Shown here in pieces: positions 33,261 to 44,929 of a stretch of DNA of 64,000 nt; the stretch's first letter is position 1, and each line of letters starts with the position of its first letter. The stretch is taken from contig NC_058153.1 of assembly GCF_011075055.1 (NCBI RefSeq), forward strand, positions 12,710,001 through 12,774,000, written 5' to 3'. The DNA comes from Mangifera indica (Eukaryota > Streptophyta > Magnoliopsida > Sapindales > Anacardiaceae). Below the pieces are notes generated by a model. The model was not told the origin of the DNA. It searched no databases and worked only from the letters and a program-made list of their open reading frames with translations. Both the position numbers and the translations under genes were made by a program.

Positions 33261-33640
33261 AATTTATTATAGTATGTGAATTAAAAAGATACTATCTTTT
33301 TATTACTACTTAATGGTTAGTGCCCTATACCCATCTTTCTAACAAAAGGAGTTGTACTTCTATCTATTCATGTGACCAAATATGCCCACCAAATAGATAA
33401 ACGGTTTTCCTACCAAGAGAAATTCATCAAAAGTTACTTAAAGAAAAGGGGCATGAGAACATTTGTTGGAATTTAATTTTTCATATGGTCAATCTCAATC
33501 TAGTTGAATAATCAATTATTACAAAACTGTTAGCTCATTATGTATAAAATGACCCAATGCACTTGACACATAAGCATCTTATCCAAAGTATAGTTGCAAT
33601 TAAATCCAGGCAATTTCATCCTTGGATGATTGTTTGTTTC
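33261..33640. other. Intergenic sequence, nothing recognised
   Basis: Homologous to 8891-9337 and 56891-57338. About 130 bases that include the acceptor-like end and first half of the exon remnant in the other two copies are deleted here (junction near 33655). Confidence 0.35.
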
Positions 33641-33870
33641 ACCATTTCCACACCTGATATAAAGTTTCATAGCATGCAAGAAACTATGCTATATGGCTTT
33701 CATAAATGAAAATTCCATGAAAGCTCATGCTATTGCTTTTGCATAAAATGTTTAGAATGTTTTTGATGATTCAGCATCTCATTCCAGTACATGCAGTTAT
33801 CTCCAAGAAGAACAAATCTAGAAAAAAAAATTTCCCAGAGAGAGATACAATTTCAATACACAGGCATCAT
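33641..33870 (+). pseudogene. Unidentified coding-like exon remnant, 5' half deleted
   Basis: Retains INENSMKAHAIAFA, DDSASHSSTCSYLQEE and ERY-type pieces of the remnant described at 9338-9630, with more stops and an A-run expansion. The DPWKENELRDD part found at 57339 is missing. Confidence 0.3.
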
Positions 33871-33879
33871 GCAAAGCAA

Positions 33880-36042
33880 ATTTTAGTTTAAAAAAAAAAA
33901 AAAACAAACGCTGCAAATATGTAAAAGTCCAATTCAACACTATCATATGAAAATATGTCAAAGTACACATGATTTCATATCCCTTGACTTCAATTTACAG
34001 CCACATTCCTAGTGAAGCTATGCACAGAGTTAATTCTTCCACCAATTAAGAAATTTATGCAGCTAAGGCTCCACAGTTGACCACTTGAGTTGTCAATAAA
34101 ATATGTTTCAATAACCATAAGGGTTATCCATGCTTAATTAAATGTGGGCAAATAAGGACAACAAATCATAGAAAAAAAGATGGTTCTGAGGATAATCAAC
34201 CACATGAACAGTATAGAACTTCATCAAGACTTTTTTATTCAGCTCATCACTGATTATACCAGAAACAAATACTAGTTAACTGGTATGCAAGAAAAATATC
34301 CAACCCACCACCAAAAAACTCAACCTTATTAGCTGAATTTTGTATATTATGAGACCTGTGATATGAATCAATATGTCACCTAGACTTCCTCACATTATTA
34401 AATGAACTAATAATGGCATCAGAACATGAAAAGAATGACATCAACCTGTCAAGCAACACTAACTTGTTTAGTGAATTCATTTAAATTAAAACTAGTGCAA
34501 CTCAAAATTTAGTTTAACAAGATCACTAGTATGAGTCAACCTGTTATCCAGTGGAAATAGGGGACATTATTACGACAAGTCAAAAGCAAACTACCATTAA
34601 GAAATTCAGTTTCATTGTGGGCCAATACATGGAAATTGCCTAAGATCATATCTTCAAAAGGCAAATATCTAAATCAATCCCATGAAATTTATTATCGGTG
34701 AGGATTGCAAGTTAAAAGAGCACCTAATTGAAGAGGGAAGAGAACCCAAAACAGGAAGCAAAAGTCTAAAATCTAGCCTGAACAAATACAAATTGATTAA
34801 CAAGTCCCCTTATGTGTCCCCATTAAATTTTATACTCAAAAAGTTCCTTAAATCCTTCTTTAATGGCTAATCTTCCATGATAACAGCTCATTCATATTGA
34901 AACTACCCCATCAAGGGGAAAAAGATTAATTGCATCTAAACTTAGAACAAATCCACCAAATAAATCACATAAAATCAGAAGAATATTGCTGCAAAATACA
35001 TGTGGAAACAAAGCTAACATGAAAAGATATTAGCGGGTAAACTTACCTAATTTGCTCCAGGAAATAGAAGTTGTTTGTTGTTGTCCCCCAGAACCAAACA
35101 ACAAATGGTGCTGGAAACAAAAACAGATCTAATATGCTCCTGCCCTAAGAAGGAAACAAAATAAGAATCGACAAAAATCGGCGTGCTCAGAGAAGGGATT
35201 CCCAACCTGTACAAGAAGATTGCCTTATTGGGAAACTTCATTCATGGCTACAAAGTCGAGCATATTTTCCCAGAACTGAAAGCAGACCATTTTTCTCATT
35301 TTAGGGAAAGTAATTATCGAGTCAAAGTTACAAAAGTTTTCATGTCAACCAAATCCAAGTCACAAAGACGAAGCAAAAACATAAGGTAGGGAAGCTGCAA
35401 CACATAAAAGGAAACAAAATTAAACAGATATCGGCAAGATTCACAAAAAGCAAAAACTTAAGAACTTTCGAGAGAAAACCCAAGCTAAAAAGAGGAGAAA
35501 ATACCCAAAATTGGATGTCAACAAAAAAAAAAAAAAAGAGAAAAAGGAAGAAGAAGAGGGTTTTGAATTTGATAAGCAAAGAAGAAGGTGAAAACGAGAA
35601 AGGATATAAAAATTCCAAAAGAAAATTATAGTTTTCCGTTAAGGTATAAACAGTCACCAAGCGTATCTTCAATTGGTTCGCCCTCTTCAAGGGCAGATAG
35701 AGGACCATGAAAAGCCACGCCTTCCAATTTTTAGCTCCAGCACATATTATTCTTATTATTATAACATAAGATCAACATACATATATACATGTTCATCAAA
35801 TCAATTAAATACGATCTTAAGTCAATTTTAACTTCTCTCTTCATGTTGAAGAGCTCAACCCTCAATGTGTGACTTCTGTTCCTTCTTCATTTTCTTCTCA
35901 TTTTTAACACTCAATATTGAGTTAAGTCAAGAGCTCTATAGAAACATTTAGAGAGAGAAAAGCGGACGTGAAGAGACATAAGCGGAAGAAAAAGTTTCAG
36001 TAGTCTGGGTTGTAAAGACAAGAGAGACGTGAAGAGTTTTGA
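33880..36042 (-). pseudogene. MIR156 primary-transcript region linked to a broken hairpin
   Basis: Third-unit equivalent of 9700-11812. Donor-like site after TTTGAAGAGGGC (near 35670), T-rich intron-like tract around 35520, CAGGAGCATATTAG block near 35135, and exon-like block before GTTGATGTCATTC near 34445. It is close to 97% identical to 57640-59776 over a 180-base stretch I compared. Confidence 0.4.
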
Positions 36043-36103
36043 GCTGACAGAAAGAGCGTTAGCACGCACCTGCAAAGGTATTTTCTCATACAATTACCTG
36101 CGT
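36043..36103 (-). pseudogene. MIR156 hairpin remnant: loop and 3' arm only
   Basis: The minus strand keeps the loop and a star-like arm, GTGCTAACGCTCTTTCTG, with CTAACGC in place of CTCACTT, so even the star arm has drifted. The mature arm is replaced after CCTGCGT, as in the copies at 11813 and 59777. Confidence 0.78.
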
Positions 36104-36330
36104 TTGCAGCAAAGAAGGTGTTTTAGGAACTGTTTTGGTGTTGCCAAGTTTGAAAATGAAGAAACACCCCATAATCAATTGGGCAAAGAGAGAGAGAGAG
36201 AGAATGGAGTTCTTGTTAAGTTAGAATAAGACAATGCATGGATGGAAAAAATTGGTTCGTCTGAAAGGGCACCTGTCATTGAGCTACTCTTGGCACATGA
36301 AAAGTTTGGCACCATCTCCTTTAATTTTTA
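36104..36330. other. Sequence replacing the MIR156 5' arm, with GA-rich run
   Basis: Shared with 11875-12125 and 59837-60060. It includes AAAGAGAGAGAGAGAGAATG, a short GA microsatellite two repeats longer than in the fourth unit. Two overlapping short frames here are shadows. Confidence 0.4.
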
Positions 36331-36508
36331 CAATAAAACTATGTGTACCTATTTTAGATACACAAATATGTACATATTTATATGTGTCATCATGCGATTG
36401 GATGATTTTGAATTAAAAATAAAATAATAACCAATCATATGATGACACATATGAGTATGTATATATTTATGTACCTGAAGTAGGTACACATAGTATTACT
36501 CTAATTTG
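36331..36508. mobile_element. Palindromic MITE, 178 bp, TA target duplication, present in one unit only
   Basis: Begins CAATAAAACTATGTGTACCT and ends AGGTACACATAGTATTACTC plus TAATTTG, a foldback whose arms pair over most of their length. It is flanked by TA at 36329-36330 and 36509-36510. The fourth unit has the unoccupied site TTTAATTTTTATGAGG at about 60054-60069 with a single TA, and the first two units are also empty. This is a clear transposition event into one copy. A TA duplication fits Tc1/mariner-type MITEs. Confidence 0.88.
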
Positions 36509-37740
36509 TATGAGGGTTCTTAATTAGGAAAAAAAAGTAAATCTATTTACAACAAAAATTAATTATATTGTTAATGTCAAAAAAGAAAAAAACCAACTGG
36601 CCATTAGAAATATTCATATTTATAATTATTTAATAAAATATTTAATACATATAATTTTATATATATCCTTAATACCTTTAATATTATTGACTCGAACGAT
36701 CAATTGATTGATCAAACTCTAAACAAATCACTTAATTTAGTTAATGTCTATTTGATATTTCATATAATCAATTTTTCCTTCAAAAAAGTTTTTTGATGTT
36801 GATCATGGCTAACCTTCATAGAATTACTGAAATTTTGAACCATAAATATCAACAATATTATTGCAAATTTAGAAGTACAATAAATTGAAACCCTTATATA
36901 ATTCTTGAGATTGGGAATATTACAAAAATTTAAAATACAATATAATATTATATGAAATTCAATCTATAAAATGACCCATAAGTTACATATATCTATTAAA
37001 ATTTTAACAAAAAAATTATGTAAACCCAAATTTAAGTATATAATTGAACATTCAATTGATATGTTACGTGATTAAATCATTTAAAATTAAAGATAAAATA
37101 ATATATAATTATATAATAATATATTATCTGAATACTTAATTAAATACTAAAAACTAAATGCACATAATATTATTCAAATACTTATCACACTTTATTAATA
37201 AATTAGTCATAGAAAAAAATTAAATAATTAAGTCTTGAACAAAACATTAACAATGCTAATGAAATATACGAAACCATATTGTAATATAAATTACAAGTTC
37301 AAATAGGTCATTATTTTTTAATACTCTAATCACATCATTCTTAATTGTAATTAAAAGCATATTTATGGGTTTTGAGTCAGATTCTATTGATGAGTATGGT
37401 TAATTTGAGTCAAGTTGAGCCTAAACAAAGGCAGATCGAACTTGTTTGAAATGAAATGATAAGCGCAAATTCAATTTCAAACCAGTTTAAATGGTAAATA
37501 GTGACACAAGAAAAAAAAAGTTATGCTAAAAAAATAGAAGAAGAAGAATCATCAAAAAAAAAATTATTAGAAAAAAAGAGCAATGATGAAAAATTGTTGA
37601 TAAACCCAAACACAAGCTAAACATGCATTTGCGCCCAAACTAACTTGGTTAGAATCCACTTCTAGTAGGATAGTTCATATTCATGAGAGAAAGTTTACCA
37701 GTTATATAATAATTATTAACAATTTCAAGAATGTTATGAG
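36509..37740. other. AT-rich spacer with decayed palindromic repeat; no gene seen
   Basis: Homologous to 860-1900, 12790-14080 and 60060-61270. An old palindromic repeat lies at about 36996-37165. No coding sequence recognised. Confidence 0.45.
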
Positions 37741-37852
37741 GATTCATTTAGCACCTCATGCCAGCACATGCAATTATCTCCAAGAAGAATAAATGTAGAA
37801 ATAAATTCCAGAAAGAGATACAATTTCATATATAGGCATCATGCAGAGCAAA

Positions 37853-37894
<42 letters not shown>

Positions 37895-38917
37895 GTATGT
37901 ATGTATTTATGTATATATAAAATTCCAATTCAATACTCTAATATGAAAATATGTCAAAGCACACATGATTTCTTATCCCTTGTCATCAATCTGCAGCCAC
38001 ATTCCTAATGAAGCTATGCAAATACTTAAATTCTTGCACCAATTAAGAAATTAAAGTAGCAATTTTTAATATGTGTGACATTTTTAAAGCAAAAATTCAA
38101 TGGTAATCTATGAACTTAAACATTTACATGAAATTTTATTTATCAAGGATGAAAATATTGGAGAATGTATAAATTCAGGATTCTATACATTTACAACCAT
38201 AAGGGTTATCTATGCCTAATCAAACTTGAGCAAATAATCATAGAAAAAAGAAAAGGTTCTGAGGACAATAAGCCACAAGAACACTGCAGAACTTCATCAA
38301 GACTTTTTCATTAACAAGTATGCATGAAAAATCCCAACCCACCTACCAAAAAACTCAACCTTATTAACTGAATTTTGCATATTATAAGACCTGTGATATG
38401 ACTCAATATGTCATCTGGAATTCCTAACATTATTAAATAAACTAGTAATGGCATCAGAACTTGAAAATATTGACACCAACCCGCAAACCAACTCAAACTT
38501 GTTCAGTGAATTCATTTGAACTAAAACTAGTGGTGCTCAAAATTTAGTTAAAAAAGATCACAAGTATGAGTCAACGTGTTATCCAATGGAAACAGGGAAC
38601 ATTATTACAGCAAGTCCAAAAACAAACTAATAATAAGAAAGTCATTTTCTAAGTGAGCCAACACATGGAAATTGCATAAGATCACATCTTCAAAAGGAAG
38701 ATATGTAAATTAATCCCACGAAATTTATCATCATTGAAGATGCAAGTTAAAAAAGTACTTAACTGAAGGGGGAAGAAAACCCAAAATCAGAAGCAAAAGT
38801 CTAAAATCTAGGGTGAACAAATACAATTCTGTTGCAAATTGATTAACAAGTCCCCTTTGTGTGCCCATTAAATTTTTTGCTCAACAAGTTTCTTAAATCC
38901 TTCTTTAATGGCTAATC
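37741..38917 (-). pseudogene. Partial duplicate of the 3' portion of the MIR156 locus
   Basis: Equivalent to 14081-15346, carrying the same exon-like block (minus strand, near 38440-38480). It is ended at 38918 by a deletion that removed the LTR fragment seen in the first two units. Confidence 0.4.
37855..37918. repeat. Compound microsatellite (CA)n(TA)n(TGTA)n
   Basis: About 14 CA units, then TA and TATG-type units. It is shared, with a slightly longer TGTA tail, by 61401-61463 in the fourth unit. It is absent as a long run in units one and two. Confidence 0.9.
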
Positions 38918-40138
38918 TAACCTATACGAAAATAAATTATCACCTAATGTAAAAGTTTAAGCTAGTAGATAGATAAAAAAGATTAACTTTTTAGGTTTAC
39001 AATGTTTTAAGGTTGTCTCTATTAAGTTAATAATTGACATAAAATAAGCTTAAAAGATAAGCCTTTAAGGATTTATAATCTTGTATAATTTCTTCAGTTA
39101 GGTTCACATCAACTCTAAAATGCTATCGCTTTAACATTATATGACCACTTAACCCTAAAGTTCAAGCTAGTAGGTAGAGGTTTAACATTAATATTAAAAT
39201 CTCAACCTTCAATGTGAAAATACAAGTCTTTCTGTATGTTTGTGGAAGTGGATACATACCCCTGCTAAATGTCTTATGAAACCATTCGAGTTTTAGACTA
39301 GATTCACATAACATGAAAAATGATTTTCCTTCAATGTTGCATTGACAGAGAAATGCTTTCAGTAAAAGTTTTTTACTTCCTAATTAGAATTTAGGCACAA
39401 ATGCCAATGACCAACTTTTTGTCATAAGGATGCAACATTCAGAACAAAAAAAAACTATCTACCTTAATAATGAGTACAAATCTATGTATTAATAATGATA
39501 TATCATCATAAAATCGAATAATTTTAAATTAGAATTCAAATATCATTCAATCATATAGTAATATATAATCATTAATACAGATATTTGTAATCAATGTTAG
39601 TTACAAAGTCTTACTCCTTTTAGAGAGTAAACAAACATCTTCTTACAATTAATGAATAAAAAATTTATATTAAAATCTTTAGAGATCAAATAAAAATCAA
39701 CTTGAGAAGCATCGTACAAGACCACAAGTCAAACATGGCTTACTTTGGTAGCGATTGTTGACATAATAGCTCACCCAAAATCAACCTAACAAATGGTTAT
39801 AATTTGACACATGAACCATGTATATGATAAAGTGTAATAAATACTTGTTGTAAAATGAAAATTTAGATTTGTTTTACCTCGTGAAATACTAAATTAAATT
39901 GAGAAAGCCTATAACTAGTTTACAAAAAATGATTTTAAGATATTATATAAGTTCTAAGTAAACTTAACTAATTAGAGATATATTTATCTATTTCCACAAC
40001 ATAAATGTCATTAAAATAGTATGTGTCATTTTTTAATCATAAAAAACACACCTCATTTAGATTGAAACAGAAATGACAAGCAATAATGTGGCTTGACGCA
40101 CATAAAGTTCAAGAAATGACAAATTGAACAATATTTGT
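38918..40138. repeat. LTR-flanking repeat (LTR deleted) with palindromic MITE (39464-39615)
   Basis: Starts at the deletion junction GGCTAATCTA/ACCTATACGA, which fuses MIR156-like sequence to repeat sequence. The same junction is found at about 62517. The foldback MITE follows in its usual place. No gene seen. Confidence 0.5.
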
Positions 40139-40330
40139 TACTACAAGAAATATTCAATTTAGAGAAGATTTCAGTTTTGTCCTATAATGATCAATTTAGG
40201 GGATGAAATTTTAATTTTGTCCACCAAAGTATCTCACCTAATTTTAGAAATGAAACATTTAAAATTATTTTCAGTTTTAACCAAGAGTTATCATTTTAGG
40301 GGACAAGATTTTAATTTCTTTCATCTTTTA
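40139..40330 (+). mobile_element. CACTA-like transposon end, shorter form
   Basis: Terminus TACTACAAGAAATATTCAAT, one base off CACTACAAGAAA, followed by one and a half subterminal units. Same position as 16887. Confidence 0.5.
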
Positions 40331-40599
40331 TGAAATTGTCGTTGTATGTACATTAAAAGTAGATTGCCTTTTGATTATCATTTAATTGTTAGTGATATTT
40401 AGAATGAAAGTTAACATCTGCCCTCATTTCTAATTGAAGAAATTGTGTTTCATCTATTCATGAGTCCAGAGATGCCCCCCAAAAAGATTAAAGGTCTTCC
40501 TCTCAAGAGTAATTCATCAGAAGTTACTTAAAGGAAAGTGTCATGACTATATCTTTTAGAATCTAATGTTTATTTTATCAAACTCAATCCAATTAAATT

Positions 40600-42738
40600 G
40601 CAGTTTATTTCAAAACTTGCACCTCATTATGTATAAAATGGCCCAATGCACTTGACATATAAACATCTTAATCCTAAATATGAGCTTAGACATATAAAAT
40701 GGCCCAATGAAATTTTTAAGATGTATGACACTTGTAACGCAAAAATTTTCAATGGCAATGTATGTACTTAAACATTTACATGGAATTCTACTATCAAGGA
40801 TGAAAATATTGGAGTATATATAAATACAGGATCATATATATTATTATCACAAATAAAAAAATAAAGTTCCACCGTCATCCACTTCAAGTTGACAATGATA
40901 TACATTTCAACAACCATAAGGGTTATCCATGCTCAATCAAATTTGAGCAAATAAGGACTACAAATCATATAAAAAAAAAAGTTCTGAGGACAATAAGCCA
41001 CAAGAACACTATAGAACTTCATCAAGACTTTTTTATTAAGCTGATCACTTATTATATCAGAAACGAAGACTAGTTAACTGGTGTGCAAGAAAAATATCAC
41101 CAAAAAACTCAACCTCATTAGCTGAATTTTGTTTACTATGAGACCGACTTCCTCATATTATTGAATAAACCACTATATGGCATCAGAACATGAAAAGAAT
41201 GATGCCAACCTGCCAATCAACTCAAAATTGTTCAGTGAATTCATTTAAATTAAAACTGGTAGAGCCCAAAATTTAGTTTAAAAAGATCATAGGTATGAGT
41301 CAACTTGTTATGCAATGGAAATAGGGAACATTATTACGGCAAGTCAAAAACAAACTACTAATAAGAAAGTTTCTAAGTGGGCCAATACACGGAAACTGCT
41401 CAACATAATATCTTCGAAAGGCCAATATCTAAATCAATCCCACGAAATTCATCATAAGTGAAGATGCAAGTTGAAAAAGCATTTAGTTGAAATGAGAAGA
41501 CAACCCAGAACCAGAAGCAAAAGTCTAAAATCTAGCCTGAACAGATACAATTTCGTTACAATTTGATTTAAAAGTCACCTATGTGTCCCCATTAAATTTT
41601 ATGCTCAACAAGTTTCTTAAATCCTTCTTTAATGGCTAATCTTCCACAATAACAGCTTATTCATATTGAAACTACTCCATCAAGTGGAAAAAGATTAATT
41701 GCATCTAAATATAGAACAAATCCACCAAATAAATCACATAAAATCAGAAGAATATTGCTGCAAAATGCATGAGGAAACAACGCGAAAATGAAAAGATATT
41801 AGCAAGCAAAATTACCTGATGATTAAGCTTCCGGAAATAGAAGTTGTTTGTTGTTGCTCCCCAGAACCAAACAACAAATGGTGCTGAAAACAATTATACA
41901 CTTAAATAAAGTGGAAACAAAGACAGACCTAATTTGCTCCTGCCCTAAAAAGAAAACAAAATAAGAATCGAGAAAAATCAGCATGCTCAGAGAAGGGATT
42001 CCCAACCTTTACAAGAAGATTGGCTTCTTGGGAAACTTCATTCATGGCTACAAAGTCGAGCATATTTTCCCAGAAGTGAAAACAAACCATTTTTCTAATT
42101 TTAGGAAAAAAAATTATCGAGTCAAAGACACAAAAGTTTTGATGTCAACCAAATCCAGATCACAAAGAGGAAGCAAAAACATAAAGTAGCAAAGCTGCAA
42201 CACATAAAATCAAACAAAATCAAAACGATGTCAGCAAGATTCACAATAAACAAAAAAATTGAAAACTTTATAGCGAAAACCCACTTGGTACAAGCTAAAG
42301 AGAGGAGAAAACACCCAAAATTGGAGGCCAAAATAAAGACAAGGAGGAGGAAGAAGAGGGTTATGAATTTGATAAGCAAAGAAGAAGGTGAAAACGGGAA
42401 AGAACATAAAAATTCCAAAAGAAAATCATAGTTTTCCGTTAGGGTATGAACAGTAACCAAGCGTACCTTGAAGTAGTTCGTCCTCGTCAAAGACTAATAG
42501 AGGACCATGAAAAGTCACGCTTTCCAATTCCAAGCTCTATCACATATTATTCTTATTATTATAATATAAGAAATCCAAACAATACAAAGAACATAAGTCA
42601 ATTTTAACTTCTCTTTTATAGAACTCAAGCGTTCTACAGATAAATGTGGAGAGAGAAGTGGACGTGCAGACATATAAGCGGAAGAAAAATTTTCTGTAGT
42701 CTGAGTTGTAAGGACGAGAGACAAGTGAAGGGTTTTGA
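40600..42738 (-). ncRNA. MIR156: Probable MIR156 primary transcript, downstream exons and introns (copy 2)
   Basis: Homologous to 17300-19393, with the same succession of donor-like (near 42465), acceptor-like (near 42285), donor-like (near 41815) and acceptor-like (near 41205) sites on the minus strand downstream of the intact hairpin. It differs from copy 1 by scattered substitutions, and the 3' part differs by small deletions (for example near 41145, where part of the exon-like block is missing). As in copy 1, no frame is conserved. Confidence 0.48.
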
Positions 42739-42825
42739 GCTGACAGAAAGATAAGTGAGCACGCACCCGCAAAGGTATTTTCTCAGACAATTGCCTGCGT
42801 GCGCTCACTCTCTTCTGTCAGCCTC
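42737..42825 (-). ncRNA. MIR156: MIR156 precursor hairpin, intact (copy 2)
   Basis: Identical in both arms and loop to the precursor at 19392-19480, including the GC expansion. The mature 20-mer lies at 42820-42801 and the star arm at 42760-42739. The flanking hundred bases differ at several places (for example AGCTATCG here against ACCAAACG upstream of the hairpin, and AATGTGGAG against CATATAGAG downstream). So the hairpin looks more constrained than its surroundings, though the segment is short. It targets SPL mRNAs by family knowledge. Confidence 0.92.
42801..42820 (-). ncRNA. Predicted mature miR156 (variant 3' end), copy 2
   Basis: Same 20-mer as 19456-19475. Because both loci would give the same product, small-RNA reads cannot tell them apart; only precursor flanks can. 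Confidence 0.8.
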
Positions 42826-42945
42826 TCTTCCTCTTTATTATTCTGGGCTCTCTATAGCTACATATATCAAGCTATCGTATATCTAGATATTGTGAAAAAT
42901 GGAAAGATTTTCGCTCGGAAGATTTTGTGTTGTTCGTTGAAGAAG
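42826..42945 (-). promoter_or_regulatory. Short upstream region of the intact MIR156 hairpin, copy 2
   Basis: Equivalent to 19481-19600, with TGATATATGTAGCTATAGAG and a purine-rich run. It meets the AT-rich repeat at about 42950. Confidence 0.35.
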
Positions 42946-44560
42946 TTACCTACTCCTGGTTAGTGAATTCAGAAACAAGAAAAAAAATTTGTGAAAATTA
43001 TATGAGTATAATACAATAAATATATGATCATAAGATTTAAATATGAAAAAAAATACAAAATATGTATATATAGATCTAAATAATATATCATCAATAATAT
43101 TTTTTAAAAAATATGATAATATCGATAATAATTTTAGTATTATTTATTAATCTTTTGATTAATAATTTAAATATAAAACATATAATTAACTGTTAAATCT
43201 AATATAACATAATATATAATTAAGATTTAATTATCACTAAAAATTATTAAGAGATGTTAGAGATTTAGATGAGAAAAAACTGAATCTTTTTGTTTTTGAT
43301 AGTTACAATATAATGATAATTGATTAAAATTAAAAGGAATATTTTTATACTTTAAAAATTCATAAAAAAATAGAAAACATAAAAATGATATTAATATGTA
43401 TTTAATACAAAAACAAATAAAATACGTATTTAATATATTGTAAGTTCAAAAATTTAGAATAATATATTTAAAACGAGAATAATTCACGTTTTTATTAACT
43501 AGGTCCTACTTTTTATATCCGACAATGTGTGTTATATAATTAAATTTTTAAATTTAAATTCAAAAATTACTAAAAAAGAATAGTTACACTGAAAAATTAT
43601 TAGTGAATCCAAACTTGAGTAAAACATATATTCAAATTTAAATTAATTTGATTCGAATTCATTTTTAATGATATGATGATCCATTTTCATGAAAGAATAT
43701 TTATCAACTATATAATGATGATTAACAGTTACAATAATGTTATCGGTATTGATTATCCAATTTAAGCAAGTATGAGAAATTTGCAAATATAATTTTGAGT
43801 TTCATTTCATTTTATTTTATTCTTTTTTTGGGGGGTCGGGGAGGGGGGGTATGGCAAAGAGAATCCTACCTACTAATAACAAGTATCAATAATTACCTAC
43901 TTCCTAATTAATTAAAGTGTGACCGAGGTGATTAGTGACTTAATTGAATTTTGGGGCATGAATCATGACAAGGGAAGGCTAAGAGTTGAGACAAGATAAG
44001 CCCTAGCCCGGATACTTCCTAAAGATGCTTATTGGGCCAAGAAAAATATGAAATCAGGCTATAAAAATCGAAGCGAGAATGGCTTTTTTTTTTCTTCATC
44101 ATGTCTAAATTCTTTTCAATTATCACACCAATGTTTTTGAACCTAGTCATGAAATCGGTCTGAATTAATCCTCCTCTGATCAATACTTGAATCGTTGAAC
44201 TTTTAAATAAATATTAAAATAATAGTTTAAATAGTTTTATTTTTTAATCATTAAATATGAATTTTAAATTATATTTAAGTGAAATCAAATTTAGTTTGAT
44301 AACAAGTATGAGCATGTCATATGTAAAGTATCAAGTTTAAGCCTTTACCTCGATATCCATAAAAATTTAGAGTTCCCTATACCCCCCTAAAAATTTGAAC
44401 TAACTTTGGCCTAAAAGTGTAACTTACTTCTCTAACCCCTACAAAATAGTAACAAAAACTTATAATAGATTTGAGTTAAACTGACCCTAAACTAAAGAGT
44501 ACTTTAAGTTCAACTTAAATAAATAACAATCAACTTAAGATTATGCTACGCTCACTCAAG
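42946..44560. repeat. AT-rich repeat between MIR156 and gypsy fragment, copy 2
   Basis: Homologous to 19601-21180, with a G-rich tract at 43830-43849 (GGGGGGTCGGGGAGGGGGGG). Compared with copy 1 it has several short insertions near 43015-43080. No gene seen. Confidence 0.4.
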
Positions 44561-44929
44561 TTAGTCATTTAGTGACATCATGAAAGAAGAATCATTATCG
44601 GATAAGAAGAAAAGTTGTCAGAGCTTTCGCATCCAATGAAATGATGTCAATGTGATATTGATCTCAAACCAAACTTGATAAGCTAAAACTTCTATTTAAA
44701 TTCCACTCATTCCAGTTGAACAACAATCTACACTTATGCAAGCTTAGATTGAGTCCACCCCCAGAAAAAAACACATCCAATAAAATTTAAGTGACCTTTA
44801 GTAGTCCTTGGATTGGCAGATGAAATGACAAGTAGAGACATAATTTGATAGTTATATTTAGAGGTATTTGTAGGAGAAATACTGGTGAAGGAACTAAAAA
44901 CGAAGTCATTCTTTCGTAAAGGTTACAAA

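Noticed and set aside
35340..35708. 122-residue minus-strand Phe/Leu-rich frame (also 42122-42490)
   Set aside because: It crosses a donor-like and an acceptor-like site and a poly-T tract whose length varies between copies and breaks the frame.
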